A DNA stretch of 64,000 nt from Micropterix aruncella (lineage: Eukaryota; Arthropoda; Insecta; Lepidoptera; Micropterigidae). This document shows, piece by piece, positions 26,160-37,440 of the stretch (positions are counted from its first letter, which is position 1; the number at the start of each line of letters is the position of its first letter). The stretch lies in assembly GCA_944548615.1 (NCBI GenBank), contig OX155952.1, positions 2,445,001 through 2,509,000 on the forward strand, given 5' to 3'. The position numbers and the translations under genes were made by a program. The notes under the pieces are model-generated. The model was not told the origin of the DNA. It saw nothing but the letters and a program-made list of their open reading frames with translations, and ran no database searches.

Positions 26160-28225
26160 CTATTATTATTACATACTTATAATAAATGTGTAACACTTTG
26201 GTACTACCTATTAAAATGTTTCGCAATATATAGAAAAAAAAGGTTTTTTTAAAATTTTTATCGTGGTCATAAGCATACTTATTATTTTAAACAATGGGTC
26301 ATGTTGCATAAATTAAAAAAGTCCACAACAATAGACTTCAATTTATGTTTGTTTATAACGTACTAATACCCTGGACAGTCGTCTATCGGCACAGGCTCTG
26401 TTCATGTAATCTTATGACGTAGGTTGGACCATTGACTATACAGTATAATCCACGGTTGAACCTAAAATGTGCACCGGAAGTAGCCATTTTTCTTTTAACA
26501 TGAAGAGAGAAATTTATAGATTTTAGTTTATCAAGGATATCTTTTTTGCAGCTTTTATTGCGTAATCGATGTCTTTGCATCTTATGACGTAGGGTGTCCG
26601 TATGGCCGGCTTCCGGACTATTTCACACATCGTGGAAGCAACTGGTAACACAGCTAGTTATCGATAAACACAAAGATCGATATTTATGAACGCTACATCA
26701 ACAAGGAAGATTGCACATAGGTATCTATAGTTCGTATTTTGCATAGCTACAAAAAAAAAAAATTATAAACGACAACTGACGACGTTATAATTGTTGAATC
26801 GCTGCATACATTTGTGAGCATTTTACCATGAAAAATTGTTATAATATTTGTCGCCCAGTCAATTTGTATATGCTTGATCCTTGTATATTTAATTTGTATA
26901 TGCGTGATCCTTGAGCTAATGCTATAATACTTAGTGTATGCAGAAGTTGTAAAACAATATAATACTTGTCGTCCATAAAAATATTAGGTATGTATTCATA
27001 TTAGTTCATTGTATGTTGGAGATCGTAATAAACTATGACGAAATTTCCCCCAACCGCACTAGTGAGTATCGTCATTATTTTTTTTTATTGATAATATCGG
27101 CGAATGACTATGGATACTACTTTTGTTTCAATTTATTTAAGAAATGAATTATTTAAGAAAATAATAGGAACCGAATGGCAAAATTTTAACCTCATGCTTA
27201 TTCGATTTTGTAACCCAACTGGAACTAGTCTGTTCTAGGGTATACAGGGTAGGGGTCTAATAATACAATAAATTATTTAAATGGTGTAGTAAAATGATCG
27301 CTAAAAACTAAACTACCTTAAATGTGGTCCTCAAAATAAAGAATCCATCTTAAAATCCCTATTTAAATTGAACATAAAAATTCCGTTGAATAGAGCGAGA
27401 CAAATGGAATATACTTAAAATTAAAAGAAAGAGAAAAAAGTTATCAGAAAGAAAACAAAGAGAAAGAGAAAGAAAAATCCATTAAAAATATCAAAAAACT
27501 AATTAATATGAAATATATGGTAAATAATATAAAATTTAATATAATACCGAGTCAAAATAAATAGAATGCATTGAAAAACAATATATAAAAACAAAATTTA
27601 AGAATTTTTGATAATAAAGTTTAATGTAAAATATCATCAACATACATTTAAAAATATAATTATAATTTGCGCACCTACGTTTCATTAAATTATAATTTCT
27701 AACATTTGATGTATGGTTAGTCTGTCATGATTCGATAATATGTATTTATTTTATTTTTAAATAAGGTAAATGGAAAAAAAAATATTTTCCAAATTGATCA
27801 ATTTGTAAAATTTCGGCGTAATTAAAGAGTAACGCCTTTGTCCAAATGATGATTTTATCCTGGGCGTTACTAAACTAAATTTTAAAAATAGTCTCGTTGG
27901 TTTATTATTAAATTACTATTATTATTAACCATAATTTGTAAAATATATCGATTGATAAATATTGATTGATAATTTCGGATAATTCTAATTATTTAAACGT
28001 ATTGATAATGTGCGCTTAGATTAACGACTTCACATAATAATATACTAACTTATAATGTAGATATGTTATTTTCATAGTATTTTTTTAATTTTAATACTGC
28101 TATTATTCTATATTATTTTGATGTTTTAAGAACTCTATTGGATATACAACTGGTCAGTGAGATATGAGAACTCTAGTGGGATGAATGGATATGAGACGGG
28201 ACTCTTGAGATCCTGCAGGATCTCA
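26160..28225. other. Intronic AT-rich DNA, no gene seen
   Basis: No recognised gene or repeat. A polypurine tract lies at about 27418-27480, and a CTTATGACGTAGG word occurs twice (about 26410 and 26580). Confidence 0.5.
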
Positions 28226-28271
28226 CGAAGAAACCAGCACATGCCTCATGAGGCATGTGCTGGTTTCTTCG
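28226..28271. repeat. Perfect 46-bp palindrome
   Basis: CGAAGAAACCAGCACATGCC followed immediately by its complement with no unpaired loop, centred on CTCATGAG. Confidence 0.9.
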
Positions 28272-28779
28272 ATTCATGGTGTTGCTCGGCAGAGGAACCT
28301 TGAAAGAAATTTCTCTGTATTTTTTTCGATCGCTATACGAGTATTAGTCACGTCGTTATACTGCGTTGTACCAGTAATGGTGCGTGGATTTTTTCACCTC
28401 GTTGTTCTAAATGCCACCTTGAATAAAGCCTTCTAGGCATTGTTTGACACTGACGTTTGCTTTATGAATATATGTTTTATGTTAGTGCAAATCATTTGTT
28501 TCTCTGCTAAAATATTCACGTGTCGACCGTTTTGGAATGCGTTTTTCTCAAATGCCGCCTTAATGAACCATACTTCGGTTCATGGTCTCGGATGATAGAA
28601 CTTTAGATCACTCACTGCGGTCTCTCTTTATCGTTAACGTCTATTGAAGTGATGCCAACATCCATGTAGCTGTTTGGTATTTGCAGCTTTCTCGTTTCTT
28701 TTCTAGCGCGTTTGTTTCCGATGCACGATTATTAGTATTTTCACTTTCGCTTTTTTTCATCAAAAATCAATCAATTTTT
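28272..28779. other. Intronic DNA, no gene seen
   Basis: Weak direct repetition of AAATGCC(A/G)CCTT at about 28410 and 28552. No coding region. Confidence 0.4.
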
Positions 28780-29133
28780 ACACGACTACCCAACAAAAAA
28801 GAAGTGCAATGGGTCCAGGGTTCATTTATGTATGTTTTTCGTTTCTTTATTCCACCATAACTTCTAAACGCTTAAACCGATTTAGAAAAGTGTAGTATTG
28901 TTAGAATCGTTATATCATCCCGAGGTTCATGCTGTCTAAATGTCCAAATGTCAAAAATTTAACATCAATATATCATGTTTAGTGTCAAATTAAAGGTCTG
29001 ATTGAGTACATTCAAGAAATGTACTTGTATCTATATGGATAAATACATAAACCACAAATATTTCATTTAAAAAATCGTAATAAAAATAATTATAAATACA
29101 ATAGTTCACTTTCTGTAATAGAAGTCGTGTTTT
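28780..29133 (+). repeat. RepC copy 3
   Basis: Best-bounded member of the family. It starts ACACGACTACCCAAC and ends AGTCGTGT, giving short inverted ends, with RepA copy E abutting directly. Length is about 350 bp, non-coding. Confidence 0.7.
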
Positions 29134-29727
29134 TTAAGCTATTGCATAGCTTTTATCGCGGGCCTAGGTCACCGCGACCGAATGAAGAAATTTCTTAACG
29201 AAAATTAATTATTTTAAACTGATAATTACGTCTAAACAAGTACTGCTTACGATTCGAAAAAAATATATGTTAAACAAGAACGTTTTCCTAATATTCTTAG
29301 CGTTGAATATTTTAGATTTTGTTTATATTACATAGTGTAATTAATTTGTGAAATTAGGTCTAACCGAACACAAAAACGACTACTACGCAAATACTATCTG
29401 GCGTATTATTATGAATCCTGCACCATTTTAAAGATAATTTCATTATCTATCTTTTTATCTACGAATTTTTTCGAATAATCCGTTTTTTTTTGCTTTATCG
29501 AATAAAAAATTCGTGCGCGGCGCTCTATCGGAAGACGTTTAAATTATTACGAATCATTTGCTTCCGCAGCCGCAAATGATTCAAAATAATTTCAACGTTT
29601 TCCGATAGAGCGCAGTTATCTGATATCAGAAAAAATAAAATAAATAAATAATTATAATTGCATAAGTTGTTAAAATTGCTATGCAATAGCTTTACCACGG
29701 CAGTCCCCGAGTGCCACACGTATTTTT
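29134..29727 (-). repeat. RepA copy E (uninterrupted, hairpin-containing)
   Basis: Runs from TTAAGCTATTGCATAGC to GAGTGCCACACGTATTTTTT. The central inverted repeat (about 29521-29612) is retained. It serves as the reference for the broken copy C. Confidence 0.85.
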
Positions 29728-29821
29728 TATTCTTTTTAATATATTTACTTGTTACAAATAGTTTTTTGACTAGATATGCACTGTTTTCTTACACGCCCCA
29801 CAACTATATAGGGATCACTAG

Positions 29822-30105
29822 CGGGATACTCTAACCGGTTGCATAGTGGTTAGGTCGCTGATCTTACATTTTAAGGTTCCGGGTTCGGTTTCCGGCTGGG
29901 TCACGATTTTACACTGGGATGGAACTAATGGAATTGCACTTCAATTCTACCGATCGAATGTAATAACAAGACACACACTTCCACACATGTTTCACGCACA
30001 GATTCATATAAACATTTTAAAGTAGGGTTGGTTGTAAGAGTTGTAAGATATCGTATGATAATAAACCCCCCGATTGTGAAGTTTCACAATAAAGAGGAGA
30101 AACGT
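29822..30105 (+). mobile_element. tRNA-derived SINE
   Basis: The head at 29835-29902 reads like a decayed tRNA gene: an A-box-like GCATAGTGGTTAGG and a B-box-like GGGTTCGGTTTCC, both pol III internal promoter elements. The tail (about 30023-30100) GTAGGGTTGGTTGTAAGAG...CACAATAAAGAG recurs at 57712-57783 without the tRNA head, and reversed near 43060-43120, which suggests a LINE-derived 3' tail. Confidence 0.65.
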
Positions 30106-30924
30106 GACGGCGAGATCCGCTACCTGCACGAATATTTAATTCTGAGCAGCCGGAGGGGAAGATAGGGGGGAAAGGGGGGGGGGGGGGAAATCATGGACAC
30201 TCGCGGCACCTCTGGTTTCTCTACTTGGCCACTCAGAGTGCTTGAAGTTATCCCATGTAATTTTAATTTGAGTCTATTCAGTTTAGTAACTCCTATCAAC
30301 TGGTTGCAACAGTCGCGTTAGGAAGATGCCATTTAATAGTGCGGAAATACAATTAAATTAATACAACCGAGCAAGGACACACGGCGCGGCGGCACACGGA
30401 AATTCTAATGTCGTTCACTTTGTATGGACGACCGGTTCACTCACTGAATCGCTACACGATTTAATTGAATCGTTAATAGATTCATTCATTCATTTCGATT
30501 TCCCGCCAATTTCTAGAAACCATTTTTTGTATTTATTTAATTTTTATTGCAGCAATTACAATAATATAATCATAAAAATAGTACATATTAGTAATTTGAG
30601 ATAATAGACACATCTCTTAATACATCCAAGACAGTATAAATCTTCCTATCTAATCAAAAAAATAATGTCATCAACACTTAACATTAAATTATCAGTACAA
30701 ATACAGTAGCCAATATAAAAAGCAACAATTGTCTCGGTTTAGTTTTAGATGAAAACTAAGAAGGATTGCTGACGGAGGGGAAATGAGCGAAAGGCTTTCC
30801 AGCGCCTGATTCTTACTAAGGCAAATACGGAAATTTATCAGCATTTAACATACTGAAACAATAGATATACTTTGCGCATTTCGAGTCAATTCTCCGTTGC
30901 GGGATTCCCTTATGGTTGCAATGT
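30106..30924. other. Intronic DNA, no gene seen
   Basis: Contains a strong G-rich run at 30152-30187. Otherwise unremarkable. Confidence 0.45.
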
Positions 30925-31093
30925 AACGCAGATTTAAGACAACGTATTTTCTCTGTCCAAAAACAAGCCAAAAGAATTTGTAATAATCTTGACCGTAGTG
31001 AATCATGTCGTGGTCATTTCAGAACTCTCAATGTACCCACTCTACCATCACTATATGCCTTTCGATGCATAAAGTTGATATTAAAAAATATAT
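30925..31093 (+). pseudogene. LINE ORF2 C-terminal fragment
   Basis: Translates to LRQRIFSVQKQAKRI...ESCRGHF and LNVPTLPSLYAF. This is the tract downstream of the RT domain in CR1/Jockey-like elements (IQK-A-RII, ESCR--F, LTLPSLY). Confidence 0.6.
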
Positions 31094-31152
31094 GATAGTT
31101 TAAGGATCAAAAGAAAATTCAGTCTCATTTTACCAGAGCATTGATGTCCTCC

Positions 31153-31575
31153 TCATCTTGATCCGACGACGGCGACCTCTTGGTTGACAGGACTTCTTCG
31201 AAGATACGCGCGGAAGTGACTCGTGAATCCCAGTTTGTTTTTGAAGGTCCGATTACAACAGCTACAGTAGAGTTCACCGCAGTTGTTGTAAGTGTATGTG
31301 TAAGTGGGCTTCGGACGAGTTTTGCGCTGTTGGCGGTTTGAGTCGAGGTTTACAAGCCGGGCTTTCTCAAACTCTTTAATTTTTGTGATCACCGTGGAGC
31401 GCCACTTGCTTCGTTTGTGAGCAGCCCTCTCCCAGCTCTCAGGTGGAATACCACTGGCGGTTAGGTGCCTTTTTAATACATCATTGTAGCGTAGGTGCTG
31501 TCCGCCGACTTTGCGTGCGCCTTTTGAGAGTTGGGCATAAAACACGGCTTTCGGGAGGCGGGAGGCTGAGCTTTC
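31153..31575 (-). pseudogene. RTE-like LINE C-terminus with zinc finger
   Basis: An open frame of about 130 residues begins SRLPKAVFYAQLSKG, continues to GGQHLRYNDVLKRHL and SWERAAHKRSKWRS, and ends with a C2H2-like finger (CSCCNRTFKNKLGFTSHFRA). This order is typical of the C-terminus of RTE-type endonuclease/reverse transcriptases found in insects. The upstream RT domain is missing, so it is 5'-truncated. A second copy of its end is at 46430-46564. Confidence 0.65.
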
Positions 31576-32097
31576 ATGAGCATAGCTTCCATGCCCTGCA
31601 TTTTAGTCCGTCGTAACACTTCTGTGTTTGTCACACGGTCTTCCCATGTTAAAACAACTGACTGTTACCAGTCATATTGTTAAAACAGCTAAAACCTAAC
31701 TTATTGTATAAATGCTGAATAATCGGGAGGTTTATGCGATCGACCGATTGATAGCCATTACGAATATTCACTTGTCAAATTTGTTTTTATAGAAATATTA
31801 CTTATTGTAACGATTTTTTGTTTGAATATTTTACAATCTGCTTTGATTTGTTGAATAAAATATTTGATTTGATTTGATTCGATTAGGATTCGGACGTTGA
31901 CGCTGAGTTTCTTCCGGATTCTGTATGAAGCTTTGTGCCGTGCCAGTCCCAATACAACTCTGATAAGCTCTTCGAAACGAATATTTGAATCGAAAGGTAT
32001 ACCCCAATTTATTTAAGGTATACGCAGTGTACCATTATATTAAAGAATTAACTACTGGTAATTTACCTTCCAGCCCGATTTGAACCAATGATCAAAT
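31576..32097. other. Intronic DNA, no gene seen
   Basis: AT-rich, with a TTTGATTTGATTTGATTCGA run near 31862. No other feature. Confidence 0.4.
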
Positions 32098-32172
32098 GAC
32101 AGGATCTTGATGGATTTATTTTCAGACTAACCATTTTGAACCTCCCTCGTGTTCCAAGCAGAATTTGTTGTT
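32098..32172. repeat. Left member of direct repeat flanking RepD copy 3
   Basis: About 75 bp (CTTGATGGATTTATTTTC..., TTTGAACCTCC) repeated imperfectly at 32735-32812. Confidence 0.65.
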
Positions 32173-32734
32173 TACCTTTTGGCAACCGCTCTTGAAACGA
32201 CCATTCGGCTACCCGATAGCAAGTGATGAGGCGGGCAAATGATGCCGTGGTCCACGATAGATTCGGTAAACACCGAATCAATGCTACACATGGGAGAGGA
32301 CCGCACGAGCGACTTCAGACCTGTAACCAGTCGGGAGGCCGGAGAAATGTGGCCATAACTGGTAACGAGGGCGCTTGGCCTGCCCGCTGGTTTAACTACC
32401 CGGTGCCAGGCGGCAAGCGTTGGTCTCTCACGGGTAGTTGGCGGAGCTAGGTAGTGGAGTGTCATGGTCTAAGTCTTCTACGCTCATCCCACGGCTGAAA
32501 GACCGATCACATAATATCGTTATATCAGCCTGGGGAGACAAGTTCGCCCGTTGTAGTCGACACCGCCCAACCTGAGGGTGAATTTTATTCCATGTTTAAG
32601 TGTAGATATTTAAGTAGGACCAGATTACACTGTATAATCTATGTAATCAACTGTACAATCTGTATAACTGTAATATATACGCTTGTTGCAAACTCTGTAA
32701 ATTGCCATAATAAATAAATGAATAAATAAAATAT
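32173..32734 (+). mobile_element. RepD copy 3 with (AAATA)n-type tail
   Basis: Shares CTCTTGAAACGACCAT, CGTGGTCC(A/G)CGATAGATTC and GCCCGTTGTAGTCGAC with the other RepD copies. It continues into a 3' tail GTAAATTGCCATAATAAATA with repeated AAATA, as expected of a LINE or SINE 3' end. The same tail without the body occurs at 60324-60365. Confidence 0.65.
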
Positions 32735-32812
32735 AACAAGACCTTGATGCATTTATTTTCAACCCAGTAATTTGAACCTCCATCGTATCCCAGAAGAATT
32801 TGCTATTATTAT
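32735..32812. repeat. Right member of direct repeat flanking RepD copy 3
   Basis: Diverged copy of 32098-32172. It is either an unusually long, old target duplication or a pre-existing repeat. Confidence 0.65.
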
Positions 32813-32965
32813 TAGCTATTTAAATTCAAATTGAGGAGTTATAAAGACTGCGTGACTAACAAGTACAAAGAGGTGAAAAAGCCGCACTAGCTATTTAATA
32901 ACGTGATTAATAACCTTCTCGACCGACATTGCAACCTCATTATAAATGAGCACAACAACTTTACG

Positions 32966-33880
32966 AGATGGAAGGAATGTATAGTAGAGCTATTTTCGAC
33001 GACGAAAGTTACCACTTCGAAATAGAAAATGCTGAAACCGAGCCTGCAATAACCTTAGATGAACTAGAAATCTATACATTCTGCGAAAATCAGAGAGCAA
33101 GAGACTCGATGAACACTATAGAAGTAAAAAAGTTCCTCGAAATAAATGGCGAAAAATTCCTCCTTTTTCTATTCAATAAAATTTTAGAGCGGCATTTTTC
33201 CTACTAACTGGTTGAAGTCAACTTTGGTAACGATTTTGAAAATAGTAAATACCAAACAACGCTGCGAATACCGGACGATCATTGTAATGTATCATGCCCT
33301 TAAATAAATACACTCCAAATTTTCTAATAGAAGAACAAGGATTGATTTGCAATTTGGGTTCCGCATCAATTCAGTAGCTGTTTAGCATCCAGAATACAAA
33401 AGGGTATAGATAACAAATACTTGCGTACCTATCATTACTTATCTACTGACACCAAAGAGCGCACATTTAGGTTTGCCAGAATATTTTTGAAGAGGTGGAG
33501 ATACGTCGCAGAGTCAGAGAGGATTGCATAACATCACATCTGCTTTTAAATCTTGACTTAGTTCATATTAAGGGCGCAGTGAAACATATAAGATATGGCA
33601 ATATAAGATATAACAGGTAATACTATACTAATACCCAGCAGCATGAAACAACTCCATCTCCTCATTAACAATGTAATAAGAACATTTGACGAATATAACC
33701 ACCACAAAGATCAAGTTTATGATAGACAGTAAAGTTTCCGTAAACACACCTTCTGTCTCAGCTTATTATACGGAATTCTATTGGAGAACCGATAACATTA
33801 TTTACCTTGGCTGCAGTTTGAATGACAACCGGTATGTGAGCATGGAGATAACAACAGCTAGGAGCGAGAAGATTTTAAAA
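32966..33880 (+). pseudogene. Degenerate LINE reverse transcriptase
   Basis: Scattered frames resemble an ORF2 RT region: PAITLDELEIY...SMNTIEVKKFLEINGEKF (the tract before the RT core) and, near 33800, IIYLGCSLNDNRYVSMEI, matching the YLG-IN----EI-RI-A motif. Many stops, no intact catalytic motif. Confidence 0.5.
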
Positions 33881-33934
33881 AGCTGGAATACTCAGAAAAA
33901 CCCTCAGATTGCAACTGCCCACACTCAAGGATCG

Positions 33935-34180
33935 TCGGATCAGGGATTTCCTCATTGAGGCGTATAAGATCCTTAACGGATGCTTTAATTGCCTCGAGTC
34001 GATTTTAATCTTTAAACGGCATCATCTGTGAGGACACGACTTTAAACTGGAGAAAACACGATTTCACACCAATCCCAGGAAACACTTCCAATCCAACCGG
34101 ACTATGGACAAGTGGGACAGTTTACCTGCTAAAGTGGTTGAAGCGTGTAGTGTCAACATACCTTAAAATAGACTAGACCG
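33935..34180 (+). pseudogene. CR1-like LINE C-terminal fragment
   Basis: Frame IRDFLIEAYKILNGCFN, one stop, GHDFKLEKTRFHTNPRKHFQ, then DKWDSLPAKVVEACSVN. This is the conserved C-terminal end of CR1/L2-like ORF2 proteins (RKHF-SNR--WNSLP--VV-A-SVN-FK). A short perfect hairpin around AATAGACTAGAC follows at about 34164-34188. Confidence 0.65.
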
Positions 34181-34384
34181 TCTAGTCTATTTAGGCGTAA
34201 ATTTAAAAAAAAATGTAAATAAACTCAGTGTTTAATACAGACATATCAGCAATTATGCTGCCTGTCTGTAAAATATAAGCAATTATATTTGCTGCATATA
34301 TCAGAAATTATGCTGCCTATCTGTAAATAATAATAATCTGCATTTAAATTATCTGAAGTATATATAGTGTCTGAAGTATATATA

Positions 34385-36530
34385 CTTTGGTAATGTTGGA
34401 TCCAAACTAGCAGAAAAAAATCGTGGAATAAATAGTTCTGTAATTATTGACCTAAGTAAATCTGATACGTCACCTGTGTCCATGTACCTAACGCCTACAA
34501 TTAGAGACGAAGTTCAGAAAGTAATAGGCAGCCTTAAAAATAAGTCAGCGGTGGGAGATGATGGGGCCGGGACGTGCGTATTTAAAATAGCTGAAACCTA
34601 TCTCAGCCAGCCTGATGCTTTTATTATTAATGTGAGTTTTAGAAGCAGAGTTTTCCTGACAAATTACAAATTGCCAAAGTAATTCCTATATATAAAGGGG
34701 GAGATAAGCAGGATCTCAATAATTATAGACCTATTTCTATTTTAAACACGATCTCCAAAATCTTCGAGAAAGTTGCAAAGGCGAGACTGAAAATAAAATA
34801 CTCTCAGACAATAAGTTCGGCTTTAGGGAAAGTCTAGGCACAACAGACGCTATAACTGCCTTAAAAGAATTTATAGTCGAAACGGTGGATAAAGGAGATA
34901 AGTGTCTAAGAGTTTTCCTTGAACTTGCAAAGGCATTTGACTCCGTTCCACCTAATATATTATTGTGCAAACTGAGCAGCGTGGGAAGTCTTAAATGGTG
35001 TAATAGTTACCTATCCAACAGGGTACAAAGTATCACTAACCAGGGCCTCTAGAGTGAAAGCCAGCATCTCACGTATGGTGACCCACAGGGTAGCGTTTTG
35101 CGACCCATTTTATTCCTCGCCTACATAAACGACTTATGTCAGTTACCAGAAGGTAAAATCATCACATATGCCGATGACACTATTATACTATTCAATGGTT
35201 CAAACTGGGATTACACATTTAAGAAAGCAAACGAGGGCATGTCAATTGTTAGAAATTGGCGAGGAAACTTTATGTTAACCCTTAATGTTCGCAAAACCAA
35301 ATACATGCCATTTAGTATAAACTCCAGATGTCAACCCACTACTAATAAAACTGTTGTAGTACACGAATGCGATAGCGTAGAGTCTTGTAACTGTCAGCCT
35401 CTACAAAGAGAAATCTCTTGGAAATATCTAGGCATCACTCTAGATTGCTTTCTACGTTGGAACTCCCATATACATAGCGTAGCTACGAAGGTGCAAATCC
35501 TTGGATATGTTTTCAAAGAACTGAGGAATACTCTGGATTCCAAAACGCGAAATACTGATTATCATGCTTTATTTGAATCGCTTGTTACTTACGACATAAT
35601 TGGATGGGTTGGATGTGGTAAAACCATGCTATAGCCATTGCAAGTTGCGCAGAAATTTATATATAAAAATATTCTTCGTAGACCATATCGCTATCTTACC
35701 AATGAACTTTATAAGGAAGCTAAAGTAGTTGATTGTAGGCAAGTTTTTCTAAAAACTTCCCTCTCAGAGCTATTTTTGGACAATAATTTAAATTTAGGAA
35801 TAATTCAAAACCAAAGACCAACGAGGCAAGTTTTAGAAAATAGCTTAATAATACCCAGGATGAAAAAATCATTCGGACAAAGACATTACTCTTTCATTAC
35901 GACGAGATTTTACAATCGAATCAATATGGAAATAAAAACGAAGACAAAAATAAAATAAACAAATGGTTATCTAATCATGACAGACTAACCTTAGATCAAA
36001 TGCTAGAAATTATAGTTTAATAAAACTTAGGTGCACAAATTATTATTATATATTTATAAATATGTATGTTGACTAGTTATTTTTATATTAAATTTTATAT
36101 TACTTAACATTTATTAAATATTAATGACTTTTTATTTTTTTTCTTACATATAACTTTATTTTTCTCTTTATTTTAGTTTTAAGACTTTTCTCTTTGTCAT
36201 TATCTATTTAATCGAATGTTATATTCCATTTAACGCCGATTATATAAAGGAATTGGATTTCATTGATTATATTATTTTTTAAATATTTATAATTTTGATG
36301 ACCATATTTTAGGGCAATTTAGTTTTATTAGCATTTTACTAAAATTTTAACATATTTGTTTAAATATTAAGAGTCCTGTCCACCCTAGAACGGGCTAGTC
36401 CTAGTTGGGTGACAGAATTAAATAAGCAAACGGGTAAGGTTTTACCATTCGGTTCCTGTTATTTTTTAAGCAAAAGCAATGTTTTATAGTAATTAATTCT
36501 TAAATAAAATATATAAATATTGTTTAAGAA
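34385..36530 (+). pseudogene. 5'-truncated non-LTR retrotransposon with RT domain
   Basis: Longest LINE copy here. In order: SPVSMYLTPTIRDEVQKVI and LKNKSAVGDDG, PKVIPIYKGGDKQDLNNYRP, NKFGFRESLGTTDAI, LELAKAFDSVPPNILL (motif A), GDPQGSVLRPILFLAYINDL, TYADDT (motif C, about 35167), then WKYLGITLD and the C-terminal YRYLTNELY. Several frameshifts and stops (about 35050 and 35634) inactivate it, and motif A has Glu where the catalytic Asp is expected. The 3' region after 36010 is AT-rich and runs to an AAATA-rich end. Related C-terminal fragments are at 1505-1800 and 39385-39670. Confidence 0.8.
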
Positions 36531-36552
36531 AAAAACGGTATTTTGCTGAAGA

Positions 36553-36705
36553 AACATCAACCTTCACTTGAAGATCAGACTTCTAGGATGCTACATATTC
36601 GCAATGTTATTATATAGATTGGAAAGGACTTACAGACACGCCGTTAAGAAAGCTTTGAGCCTTCGAAATGTGGCTCTATCAGAGGATACTACTCATATGA
36701 TGGGT
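36553..36705 (+). pseudogene. LINE fragment (post-RT region)
   Basis: LKIRLLGCYIFAMLLYRLER, then AFEMWLYQRILLI in another frame, matching the LRLL-CYVFS-LLYG-E and LEAFEMWLYRRIL-ISW tracts of endonuclease/RT LINEs. One frameshift. Confidence 0.6.
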
Positions 36706-37027
36706 GGGCATAGTCAGGTATGACGATGCCTTAACGCCTGAGCAAGAAACCCGTCATCCCGGAATCTACGACATTTCAAATATAATACAATTCATTCTAC
36801 TCCAGTAGGTAGGCACTTTCACATAATTATGAGAAATTAACTATCGTGATAGTTGTGAATATAAATTAATTTAAATTATTTATGATATGTATGAGAATCA
36901 TCAATAATTATAGTGTATTAATGAAAATTGCTAATTAAATAAATAGAACAATGTCTATAACCATATATATCCCAGTAATAATGTGATTGTCATGAAAATA
37001 GAAAATCATATACTAAAAGAGACAAAA

Positions 37028-37200
37028 TTTTAATTAATGGTCAAATCCAGCAATCCAATCCAGCCGCCATCGATAAAAATAAAAATTACGCTTTTTGGCA
37101 AATGTCAACAATCAGGATATTTTTCTTTAATTTACAGATAGATTCTCTTGGAATATGGAATCAGCATTATCCAAATCTCTTATGTCATATATTGGATTTT
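37028..37200 (+). repeat. RepE copy 2
   Basis: Matches the reverse complement of 15880-16050. Unclassified. Confidence 0.6.
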
Positions 37201-37347
37201 TGACTAAGCTATGGACTATATATTTTTTTAATTGGTTCTATATTTTTTTTAAATTTCGGATAGGCGCAATATTATAAAAACAGACGCTTTGGTGAATGAA
37301 ACCGTTGTACACCTTGCTAACCTGGTGCCGATTAAATCTTACGTCAA

Positions 37348-37440
37348 ATTTATTTAATAATAATAATAATAATAATAAAAAGAAAAGGCGAGCTTATTGC
37401 CAGCAGGCAATATTTTAGAGCTAACCTATACTATTGTAAG
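37348..37440 (-). repeat. LINE/SINE 3' tail with (ATT)n
   Basis: Reverse copy of the tail at 58658-58738. It shares GGTTAGCTCTAAAATATTGC and AATAAGCTCGCCTTTTCTT followed by ATT repeats. Confidence 0.7.

Noticed and set aside
29835..29902. A functional tRNA gene
   Set aside because: Box A and B remain, but a credible cloverleaf is not formed and the sequence continues into a SINE body and tail.
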